DNA of 64,000 nt, taken from assembly GCA_949358305.1 (NCBI GenBank), contig OX442314.1:54073369-54137368 (forward strand), written 5' to 3'. Below the pieces are notes generated by a model. It ran no database searches. It had not been told where the DNA came from and saw only the letters and a list, made by a program, of their open reading frames with translations. Position numbers and translations under genes: made by a program. This DNA is from Strigamia acuminata (taxonomy: Eukaryota; Arthropoda; Chilopoda; Geophilomorpha; Linotaeniidae). Of this stretch, positions 10,055-19,118 are shown in pieces (within the stretch, counting starts at the first letter, position 1; the number at the start of each line of letters is the position of its first letter).

Positions 10055-11906
10055 TCAACAGGCAACCATTTTGCCTTCAATCAAATTTCCAACAGGGACT
10101 TCACAGGTGTGTATTGTTTGATTTATTATGTATATCAACGTGAATGAGCATGAATGAGCCTGGATTGAATTTATATATTGATTTTTGTTATTAAAAATTA
10201 ATTTGAAAATTGATTTTTCTAATTTAAAATTATAATTTAATTTATTTTAACTTAAATTAACTTAAATTATAATTTAATTTTTAATGGTTTTATTTATTTA
10301 ATATTTATTTATTTGCAGAGGATTATCCAAGTGGAAAACGAAAAGAAAACAATTTCAAAGAAAAATGAAATTTACTCAAGTGATGAAAGTATTCGCTTAG
10401 CTCAATGGCTAGCAGACAACCACATGGGAAGTGACAAAAATGTAAGATTAAATAAATTCATAAATTCATTACTGCTACCATATTACCTCACATTAAGTGG
10501 CATGCCGTTGGGCATGGGTTTAGCAGGTTTTTAATATTCTGTTCAAAACGTGTATGCCGGTATAAAACGAAACATGCCGATATAAGTAAAAAACTTTTTT
10601 TTCTTGTTTTTTTTTAAACAGCCCAGATGAATAATAATATTGGATTTTGGGTCTTAAATTTGAGTTTTATCGATATTCTGAAGATTATTACTAAAATTTG
10701 GGAAAATTTATACAAATTTCCTACACTTTGGACATCTAAAAATGATTTTTTTGGTTGTTTTGGCTGAATTCTTTAAAAAAAAATTTGTCCTCACTTACAT
10801 CAGCATGCTGTTAAAAACGAGGTTTACCAGCATGCCGGCTTAACTTGCACTATACCGGCATGCGGCTTAATGTGAGGTAATACGGTATCTTTATTAACTT
10901 TATTTATTTGTTTTTTTAGTATCCTGGTGAAAAGGAAGAGGAATATTTAAGCAGATGGTTTAAGGAATGTGGCCTGTTTGCTCGATCCAAAGACAGCTTA
11001 TTTTCCAAGGAAAATTCTTTAAAGAAGTGCTACGTGGACACCAAAAAGTGGATGTTAGAAACAGGGCAGGGTGTGTTGGCTGAAGAAGGAGAGGAATTTT
11101 TTAAAAGTAATTTATTACCCCATTATTATCAATTTTAATTATTTTCTTAATTATTTATTAATTTTTTTTTAATTTCAGGTATTGTGTTAAAAAAGTGTCC
11201 TTGGTTCTACATCATGCAGGCATTTATGGATGCTACTCAGCAGTATTCACCAACATATGTTGTTGAGAACGGAAATAAGAGAGCATCCAACCAAGGTTAA
11301 CCTAGTTGTAATTTCTATTTTTTTATAATATAATTTATTAATTAATTTTTTCATATAGAAGAAACATCATCAACATTAATAACATCTATTCCCTCAACGT
11401 CTAGTTCTGCAGAATTACTTTTCCAGTCTTTAGTTACTGAACGAGATGATGTTGAAGTCCTTAGTGAAGATGAAGACTACCAGATACCAGATACAAAACA
11501 GGAAAAAAGAAAACTGGACGATGCACGTGATTCATTTGCAAAGTTTCTAGTTGATGGGAAAAAAAGGAAGAAACGATGCAAGCCAAACAATGACGACATA
11601 ATTGAAATAACTGCAAAAAACAGAAACGATATGCTAGCGGAAATTGAATCTCAGAAATTAAAATTTCAAAAGGAAAAGTGGGAATTTGAAAAAAAAGAAA
11701 GACAGCAGCAATACTTGAGGGACCAAGAAAACGAAAAACTCAAGGCAGAAAAACTTTCTGAAGATAAAGATAAAGATAGAAAACATGCGTTAGAAATAAA
11801 AAAAATGGAACTTGAGTTGAACCTACGGAGTGCGTTAGAAATAAAAAAAATGGAGCTTGAGTATCAGCTACAGATTGCCAAATTGCAATTTGAAAATAAA
11901 AAATAA
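10055..11906 (+). CDS. Unrecognised protein with a C-terminal charged coiled coil (3' exons)
   Basis: Exons supported by GT-AG sites and phase: 10055-10106 (tentative), 10319-10441, 10920-11106, 11179-11295, 11359-11906. Stop TAA is at 11904-11906, followed by an AATAAA-like signal. The middle exons encode a compact region rich in W and K (SRWFKECGLF, TKKWMLETGQ, KKCPWFYIM), possibly a helical DNA-binding fold of the SANT or trihelix type. A Ser/Thr linker and an acidic stretch (VLSEDEDY) follow, then a basic KKRKKR run. The last 95 residues are a strongly charged coiled coil containing the repeated segment ALEIKKMELE. Such proteins occur both as host factors and as accessory proteins of DNA transposons; I cannot decide which. 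The first exon was not found. Confidence 0.5.
10483..10880. mobile_element. MITE with TA target-site duplication in an intron of the coiled-coil gene
   Basis: 398 bp with inverted ends TTACCTCACATTAAG on the left and CTTAATGTGAGGTAA on the right. It is flanked by TA at 10481-10482 and 10881-10882. GCATGCCG words recur inside near both ends. There is no ORF. It lies inside the intron 10442-10919. Confidence 0.75.
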
Positions 11907-12307
11907 ATTAAAAACAAGTTGTATAAGTTTTACAGTTTTCTTTGTGTATTCATGAAAGTTATTTACGTAATACATCAGTAAATTTCTTCTTTCTTTACCT
12001 AAATAGGGATAAATGCCTATCTGAGACATATGGTCCAAGTTTTCCAGTGCCGAATCACAGCCTTATTTTTCTATTGGCAGGACATAAACCAAATATAAAT
12101 ACAACGGTGATTGCTTGATATTTATTCTGAATATTGAGTAGAAAGACCCGGATCACCCCAGCATATACTAGGAATAGCCATAAAGGCAGGCCAAGAATGT
12201 CCCAATTGGGCATAAACGCAAACGAGGTAGGCCAGCTAAGGCCACATCGGCGTTGCAAACATAAAACCAGGGATATTGTACGTTTGGTGGCAAAAAAAGA
12301 AAATAGT
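11907..12307. other. Intergenic stretch, no gene recognised
   Basis: Holds the 3' flank of the coiled-coil gene and then the left flank of the LTR at 12308. A plus-strand open stretch (12134-12310, with HKGRPRMSQLG) is short, has no clear start context and runs into the LTR, so I do not call it a gene. Confidence 0.5.
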
Positions 12308-13125
12308 TGTCGCGTCCTACCTGGTGATAGGTTTAATGAGCTAACGTGTATTACTTTACCTGTGATCTTACTAAATATGTAAATTACCCAAATGAATACT
12401 AAGTATATGTAAATGAACAAATAGGTTTATTCAATAGGCGTAAGCCTTAAAATACACTCAGTGTAAAACTAGAGTCGACTTGGTCAGAGTCGAACAAAGG
12501 ATTTCCCAAGATGGCGTCGTCGGTTCCGCGTGGTCGGCGGAACAAAGGCGGCGTCTCGAGTTGTCGTAAATTCGTCACGGATTCGTCGTTCACGGACGCG
12601 GTGGAATGCTCTTTTGAGTCTTCTATCCGTGCCTGTTGTCTAGGGGTTGGTTTGAGCGTCGCAAGGCTCCGTCCAGAAACGTGGAGTTTCTTACAGGGCA
12701 CTCGGACACTTTAGTGGTGGAATAACCGTGGGTCGGTTATTCAGTGTGAATTCACAAGGGTTATTTTCCTGCTTTCGCGGGAAATAAACGCACAGTGTAA
12801 ATTCGTGAGAGTTACAGTTGCACTGGAATCAGCGGTCCTCTATCAATCCTAACTTTTGGTGGAGTTGGCCTGACGGTGAGGTAGTTGCTGTGTTCTTGGT
12901 GTCGTTTGTGTAAGTTCTGCTTGTATGGCGCGAAACTCTACCTGATATAGGCCAGGGTGAGGGGCCTGGCTCGGCCAATGGGGGCCGTCCACGCATCACC
13001 TCACCCCCTCGGGGCACGCGCTTCCCAGGGGGGGAAGGCGGAGCCAACGCGAGGGAACTGACCTTTCCTAGTGACTCATGCGGATGGCGTCCACTGGAGG
13101 GACGACCACCCGCGGGGTCACCACA
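12308..13125 (-). repeat. 3' LTR of Gypsy-like element 2
   Basis: 818 bp. On the minus strand it starts TGTGGTGACC and ends GACGCGACA. It is near-identical in reverse complement to the solo LTR at 50661-51479. A polypurine tract (13126-13142, read on the minus strand) lies directly upstream, which makes this the 3' LTR. Minus-strand TATA-like CCTATATCAGG and an AATAAA-type signal are present. Confidence 0.85.
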
Positions 13126-13161
13126 CGTCCCTCCCCCAGCTTCGATCATCGATCGGGGCGA

Positions 13162-13566
13162 TTACCCTATCTGGTCCCTCAGCGCAATAGCGGGCAACTT
13201 CCCTCCGCGGGGACGTAGGATTGGGAGATTAACGGCTGGCGGTGGCGGAGGAAGGCCATCGGGCAGCGACGTGGTCAGATTCGCTGGATTCTCCGATTCG
13301 TTAATGAAGAATTGAGCGTGGCCGGGAGGTCCGTCCGTGCTGCTCCTTCTTTCATGTACCCAGATTTGGGTCGAAGCGGGGAAGCGGCCGGGACATCGAC
13401 GCATCCGATGCGATTCCGGCGGTGTGAGGGGCTCTCGGTGAGCCCGCTGGAGTCGTTGATGAAGGATCGGGTCGTTGGTCAACCTGATTTCCTTCGCCAT
13501 CCATTGCAGGAACGATTCACCTTGGCGGTGAGTGGCCAATAACGCTCGGCGCGTTGTCTCCGACAT
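13162..13566 (-). CDS. Small ORF after ORF3 of element 2: ORF4 or frame-shifted ORF3 tail
   Basis: 134 codons on the minus strand, starting MSETTRRALLATHRQGES and ending just before the polypurine tract. The frame is also open upstream of the ATG, overlapping the last residues of ORF3 (LYLRLEVEYPNLQ). By eye this resembles the last part of ORF3 of element 4 (YHLRLDPP onward), so it may be the true C-terminus of ORF3 reached by a frameshift. It has a proline run and basic residues near the end, and no membrane segment. Confidence 0.45.
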   Translation of the reverse strand: MSETTRRALLATHRQGESFLQWMAKEIRLTNDPILHQRLQRAHREPLTPPESHRMRRCPGRFPASTQIWVHERRSSTDGPPGHAQFFINESENPANLTTSLPDGLPPPPPAVNLPILRPRGGKLPAIALRDQIG

Positions 13567-13583
13567 CTGTAAATTCGGATATT

Positions 13584-16578
13584 CTACTTCCAGTCGTAGA
13601 TAGAGCTGGGTCGGCGCAGGTTCTCCTTTATGGACAGGGCGTCCATGCTCGTAGAAGGCGGCGAGGGCGACGGCAGCGGTGGAGTTTGAGGCCCCTTGCG
13701 CGATCGCTTCGGGACCAGCTTCGGTCGCTTACTCGTCCTTCGTTCCTTCGGGAATACCGGCTTTGGAGTCGGGATATAACTCCGGGCGGCAGGCTCGGGA
13801 GGAACCGTCTCGGCCACCACGATGGGGCGGATGGCCTCCTCCTTAGCGGACGCCTCTTCGGCGACCTTTCGTAGCAACGTCGGGTGGACCCCTGGGTTTT
13901 TGTAGCGGAACGCCATCGAACGCATTTTCGCGAACTGGAAGTTCGGGTTTTCCATGGAGTGGGCCAACTCGAACCGGAGGTCGGCCGCGGCTGGCGTAAA
14001 CTCGGCCCAAAGTTGGTAGAGGGCCCTGCTCAGAAATACGCCCTCTCTGTCGATTATGGTCCAGGCGGCCATCGACTGTCGGCCGTCCAGGAAGAGGGCG
14101 GGAGACAGGATTTCGGACATTACGCGTGTTACCTCGGCGTTTAAACTGCTTCGGCTGAGCGGCAGGGCGCGGTTTGGATCTGCCGAAAAAGTGGCGGATA
14201 GTTTGCGCATTTGGGCTGTCGCCCAGTTGATATGCTCCGTCTGAGCGGCGTCAGCCTGTGTCAAGGCCCGTTCGGCGGTAGCGGGGTGCTCACATTCAGC
14301 CTGGTGGGCCTGTAGTTCTCCCAAGGTGGGATTCGCTGCCTGTCGTCGATTTCGGGCATCCCGCTCTTTCTCCTCGTACCACATGGCGTCTCGAACCGGC
14401 CTCGGTGCCTGAGTTGGCGGAGGAACCGGTGGGGGAGCTAGTCCTGGTGGTTGGTGCGGGACGTATTCTAGGAACGCCTCGCCTGGTCGCATGCCTTCAG
14501 GGGGCGCCCATCTAGTTATGGCTGGTGGTGGGGCCTCGAGGAGAGGCGGCCAGCTTGGTTGGACCGGATAGAAGGTTGGTGTGGATGGCGCGAGCGCGGT
14601 CTGGCCCGTAGAGGGCGTTGGCCGGTTCGCGGAGAATCCGCGAAAGGCGTTGGTGAGCACTTCGGCCAATTCTCTTCGTGACATGGGCTGTTCCGTTTTT
14701 GGCCCTTCGTCCAAATCCATTTTTTCTTCAATGGTTTCGCACCATCTTTCGGGTCCCTTCTTCCGATTGGAGGACGACACGGCTGCGGGTTCGGCTCTGA
14801 GCGAGTCCGAACTACCGGCGGCGGTCGGCCTCTTCTCGGCGGCGGCGAGTTTCGCTAGCAGGGTTTGCATTCTTTGCCTGCGGCGAGCTCTGCTCTTCCG
14901 ATTGCGCCTGGTATTGGCGGTTGCGACGTGCGAAGGGGTCACCGAGTCTCTTCGGATTTTGTACGGAGGTTCCGCTTGGTCGAACATGGTCGACTCTTCG
15001 TCCGACGGCCGGACGGTACGCACTAGGAAGAGAGAGGGCGCGGCTGTGGTAGCCGCTTGTCTCTCTTGTTCGTCGACCTGGTCGCTCCATGAGTTGGAAG
15101 GTCCGGCCTCTGGATTTATTCGTAATTCGCGGGATGAGGCGGGTACTATTACGACGGAGCGCAGGCCTCCCGACTGGGTGGCCGTTTGAATTCTTAAGTC
15201 GGAATTGTTCGAATGGCCGGGTTGCGTCCCGCTCGTCGACGGGCCGCTCTCCTCGGTGGAAAGGGCCTGCCTACTCGGAGCGGGGCCGCTGTTTGAGCTT
15301 GAGGCCTGTCTCTTCAGCCTCCTGACTCGTGTGCCGCTCTGAAGGATACCGACTCGATGCAGCTGCCACATTTCGGCTTGAGTGGCGACGAAGCCAACGG
15401 GCGGCACCCACGGTGTTGCTTGGCGGTCTTCGCGGGCTTCACGCAACCATTCTCTAATTTCTCCTGTCGAGAAACCATTCCGCTCCAAGGTTCGTGTCGC
15501 GGCACTGGTTGCCGTTCGCTCTAGGTGAGCGATTTCCTCGCGGACGATTCGTCTCCGCTCTTCTGGCGTAGCGGCGTTGCGCCACCGAAGGCCGGTGCGC
15601 TCGTCCGCCTCGGTACCGCCGTACCGAGCTCGCAGTAGCTCTGAAAAAATAGGGCTCGACGGATCGAAGTCGGGATCGATCCGTGGCCCCACCCTTTCTC
15701 GTATTTGCCTGGGCAAACATTCGACCAGCGTCCTCGATCGGTCAAAGAATTCTTCGATCGCTCGGGAGTAGCGTAATCTCAGGGCCCAGACATCGGTGTC
15801 TTCCTCTGGATAGGCTAGCCGGATAAATTCTGGCATCGCTAGCCGGAAGATGTTGCCCTTGGTGGGCACTGTAGACGGCAGGGCGTCCCATGATTGTAGC
15901 GGGTCGATCTGAAGCATTAAATACATTTTAATTTTTTATGCCCTTTTTATAAATATTTGGAATAAAAAATTGTGAGATCGGCGGTGACACAAAAATTTCT
16001 TTCGGTTGTGGCCGCTCCTCTCCGTCCTGATTATTCGCAGGTCCGCGGTGGTTGGCCGCTGGTGTAGCTCAGTCTTTCTCTTGCTACCTTTTTTTTTAGA
16101 TTCAGGAGGTCCGCTCAAAACAACGTCGCGTAATACAAAAGAATCGGTTGTTTTTATTTAAGCTTTTGTACTCGTATTTTAATTTATTACGAAGTTTCAA
16201 CGTTACTTTCAGTTTTTAATTTTTTCTAATTTTTTTTTTAGCGACGCCATCTTGGCAAACAATTCCTTTGTCTGGGTTTGGAGATCGGAGATCTTCGAGC
16301 ACGAAAAAGGTTTCCGCGCCCGAGCTCCGATTCTACCGAAAATCAACAAAATAAATACAAAAAGAATTCATCAGTCAAGTTATCACGCGCCACAATCCGA
16401 CATGGTGTCGGATGTCGGCGGATTACATTTTCGATCTTACGGGAAGATCTTATGTTACCTGTGGTTGTTGCTCCGGCTCATCCCAATTTTCTTCCTCCGC
16501 CTCGATGACCAATCCTTCGCTCTCGTCTCTGGAGGACGAGGCGTCGGGGTCAATTCTCGGGTTGCGTCGATCGGCCAT
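13584..16578 (-). CDS. ORF3 of Gypsy-like element 2 (spliced, non-envelope, unknown function)
   Basis: Two minus-strand exons: 16578-16459 (40 codons, MADRRNPRID to PEQQPQ, then GTAACA donor) and 15908-13584 (entered after TTAATGCTTCAG; stop at 13584). The intron is 550 bp and phase 0, giving about 814 residues. The N-terminus is acidic, then a conserved block follows (IDPLQSW, LPSTVPT, FRLAMPEFIRL). Next come a helical charged segment (residues about 130-220), a long Ser/Pro/Arg-rich disordered middle, and a helical C-terminal block (EVTRVMSEIL). The tail is basic (KRPKLVPKRSRKG). I see no signal peptide, transmembrane segment or furin site, so it is not a retroviral-type envelope, although it sits where env would be. 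The ORF3 of element 4 shares the MAD start, the intron position and several blocks. Confidence 0.7.
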
Positions 16579-16979
16579 AAAGAAAAACTCAGATTGCTCA
16601 ACTCGAAAGAAAGAGGTTTTTTCTACTTTCACGGTGAAAGAGAGAGAACGCGTGCTTTTGCTTTCAAGAAAACAAACGGAAGTGGAACCGACCGGCGCAG
16701 AGGATTATGGGTCACGGACGCGTCTCGTACGGTACGAGACTTGTCCGTGCGAGCGTGGAGCTACGGGGCCGACGTATGCGATCGAGCCGTGCGCATGTTA
16801 TGCTACGGGGTTTCGACCGATACGTCATGCAATCTCGCTTTTCGATATTGACGGTGATAACTGACGACGAAGTTCGGACTTAGCCGAATTTTATGTCTCG
16901 ACATGCGTTGCAGCTCTCGTAAGTGAATTTCTTCAATTTTACGACGCCGCAATCACATGTTTTGACCATTTTCTTTCTT

Positions 16980-19118
16980 TTAGTTTCTCCCGGTGATTTT
17001 TCCGTCTTGGATGAACGGATTCTTCGATTTTCGCGGTCGAAGGTTGCGTTTTTGCTCGCGAGTGGTATCGGCTCCCACTTGGTCGCTCATCTCCGATGTT
17101 GCGGTATTGTTTACTTCTTCTAATTTTGTTTTTTCTTTTTCAGAAGTATTTTCTTCTGCTTTCTCCCTCTCCGAGACTGCTTGCTCCGCTTGACTGGGAG
17201 CATCTGCGGGTTGGGATTCGGCGTCGAAAAATTCGTCATCTTCGTCTGCTCCCTCGCCAATTTCGTTGTTATTTTGGAATGTGTCGACCACTGTGCCACC
17301 TTGGCCGCTGTGCGTCTGACCTTCCAGCCATATTTCTTGGCGAAATTCTGGTAGATATGGTTTTAATTCCCGGCCGTTGATTGACTGGAAATTTTTATTA
17401 TCTGTCAATCTGCGCAATTGGTAGGCGTTGCCGCCGTGTTCTGCCACAATTACGTAGGGTCCGTCCCTTTTGTCGGCCAGACCCGCGGCAATGCCCCTCG
17501 CAGCATTCGATAATATGTGTGTTTCCTTCCACACTAGGTCGTTGACTTTGAAATTCGTGAATCCCAATTCTCCTTCTTTTTCTGCGACTCTTTCCCGTAG
17601 GTCAAAGATGTGAGTCATTAGGTGCTGATATGTGTCGGAAATTGTCTGTTCCAAACGACATACGTACTCGTGTGGGTTAGCTGGGTCCAGCACATTCACT
17701 GCCTCCGCAACTCGTGGGTCCCACGGCATTCTTAGTTCGCGGGCGAAGTTAAGAAACGCCGGTGAGAAGTCGCGTGTTCTTGATATGGTGGAGCGAATGC
17801 TGAACGCTATCTCACGTAGATACTCATCCCACCGATTGTGTACGTCGGTGAACACCGTCAAAGCGTATTTCACGTCTTTGTTTAGCCTTTCTACGGGGTT
17901 CGTTTGAGGATTATAAGTGGAGGTGTTTGAAATCTCCATCTTAAATTTCTTGCAGAACTCCTTGTATATTTTGGACCTGAATTGGGGCCCGTTATCGGAA
18001 ATGAGTTTCCGAGGAAACCCAAATCGCAACGCCACGTCGTAAAGACACTCGGCGATATTTTCCGCCGAGGGCTTCGCGAGGGCGTACAACTCGGGCCAAC
18101 GGGTCGCTACGTCCATAATTACAAGTATATACATGTTGCGGTTGCCTGTTGTGGGCTTGGGGCCCATCAAGTCAACACTCCAACAGTCAAAGGGAGCATA
18201 GGGACCGAGAGACATTGTGTTTCTGGCCACTTTGTCGCGAGGTCGACATGCTTGGCACCTGGAGCAGTGACGAATAAATTTCGTTATTTTTTGGCGGGCT
18301 CCGGGCCAAAAAAATATCTGCTTCACGCGGTACAATGTTCTTGCTATGCCGGCGTGGCTAGCGAGTGGGTGCCCGTGCATCAGCCACAGCAATCGGGTGT
18401 GTAGCGAGACAGGCACCACCACTTTTATCGCGTTTCCCGCTCCGCTAAGGTCGTCCTGAAACGTCGGGTGGTATTTCAGTAGCAACCCGTCGTCTATCAG
18501 GTAGCTGGTGGCTTCCTTAGCAAATTGCTTTCTGCGATGAGGATTCGTCATGTCGACCGGATATTCCCCCTTTTCTAGGAATCGAGTCATTATTTGACAT
18601 TTGGCGTCGGTCGCCTGATGTTCGATGAACTCGAGCCTTGTTGGCGGTGCGTATTGCGTTTTCTTTTCTATTGTGGCCGTGAAGGCACGCAGCGGAGTTT
18701 TTGGGGTCTCTTGGACGACGGGAGGGGTTGCCTCCGTCTTCGCGTCGGTTGCTCCAGCTGGCTGGTACGTTCGAGTCCAGAAACCACAAAAAGTTTTATC
18801 AGCGGGCTCCATCACGGGCAATTCGTTCGCTTTACGAAGGCGCCAAATCCGTCTGGGCGTCGGACAATAAAGTAGACGCGAATCGTCTTCGCCGTCGTCG
18901 TCCGGACCATGGGGGTCGGACGCCGGGGCTCGCGATAAAGCGTCGGCTACCTGATTGAATTTTCCGGGGCGATATGTTATTGTTATGTCGCACGCCATGA
19001 GTTCGAGTTGCCATCTGGCGAGTCTGCCGGATGGTTCTTTTAATTTCATCAACCAACTCAATGCTTGATGATCGGTCTGCACCTCGAAATTCGTATATTC
19101 TAGGTAGTCACGAAATTG
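16980..19118 (-). CDS. pol: Pol 3' part (RNase H end and integrase) of Gypsy-like element 2
   Basis: Minus-strand frame of about 715 residues, open to the junction near 19118. It begins inside RNase H (FRDYLEYTNFEVQTDHQALS) and lacks everything before it. Integrase shows the HHCC finger (HGHPLASHAG to CSRCQAC), then DDE residues in SVDLMGPKP, ISDNGPQF and NPVERLNKD. The tail is acidic (DEDDEFFDAE, then EKTKLEEVNN). It aligns well by eye with pol of element 4 (YLEYTTF, QTDHQALKWL) but differs at many residues, so the two are distinct families of one lineage. No stop codon or frameshift is seen in this part. Confidence 0.88.
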   Translation of the reverse strand, partial: QFRDYLEYTNFEVQTDHQALSWLMKLKEPSGRLARWQLELMACDITITYRPGKFNQVADALSRAPASDPHGPDDDGEDDSRLLYCPTPRRIWRLRKANELPVMEPADKTFCGFWTRTYQPAGATDAKTEATPPVVQETPKTPLRAFTATIEKKTQYAPPTRLEFIEHQATDAKCQIMTRFLEKGEYPVDMTNPHRRKQFAKEATSYLIDDGLLLKYHPTFQDDLSGAGNAIKVVVPVSLHTRLLWLMHGHPLASHAGIARTLYRVKQIFFWPGARQKITKFIRHCSRCQACRPRDKVARNTMSLGPYAPFDCWSVDLMGPKPTTGNRNMYILVIMDVATRWPELYALAKPSAENIAECLYDVALRFGFPRKLISDNGPQFRSKIYKEFCKKFKMEISNTSTYNPQTNPVERLNKDVKYALTVFTDVHNRWDEYLREIAFSIRSTISRTRDFSPAFLNFARELRMPWDPRVAEAVNVLDPANPHEYVCRLEQTISDTYQHLMTHIFDLRERVAEKEGELGFTNFKVNDLVWKETHILSNAARGIAAGLADKRDGPYVIVAEHGGNAYQLRRLTDNKNFQSINGRELKPYLPEFRQEIWLEGQTHSGQGGTVVDTFQNNNEIGEGADEDDEFFDAESQPADAPSQAEQAVSEREKAEENTSEKEKTKLEEVNNTATSEMSDQVGADTTREQKRNLRPRKSKNPFIQDGKITGRN

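Larger units (their letters stand above)
12308..19118 (-). mobile_element. Gypsy-like element 2, 3' half (RNase H, integrase, ORF3, 3' LTR), 5' part missing
   Basis: Minus-strand order from right to left: end of RNase H, integrase, spliced ORF3, polypurine tract, LTR. The 5' LTR, gag, protease and RT are absent because the element stops at about 19118, where it meets element 4 in opposite orientation. Its LTR family also exists as a solo copy with TATT duplication at 50661. Base composition of its ORF3 is clearly more GC-rich than the surroundings. Confidence 0.85.

Noticed and set aside
13010-15750. Plus-strand frames of 60-200 codons opposite ORF3 of element 2
   Set aside because: They are GC-rich antisense shadows of the minus-strand ORF3 and lack motifs.
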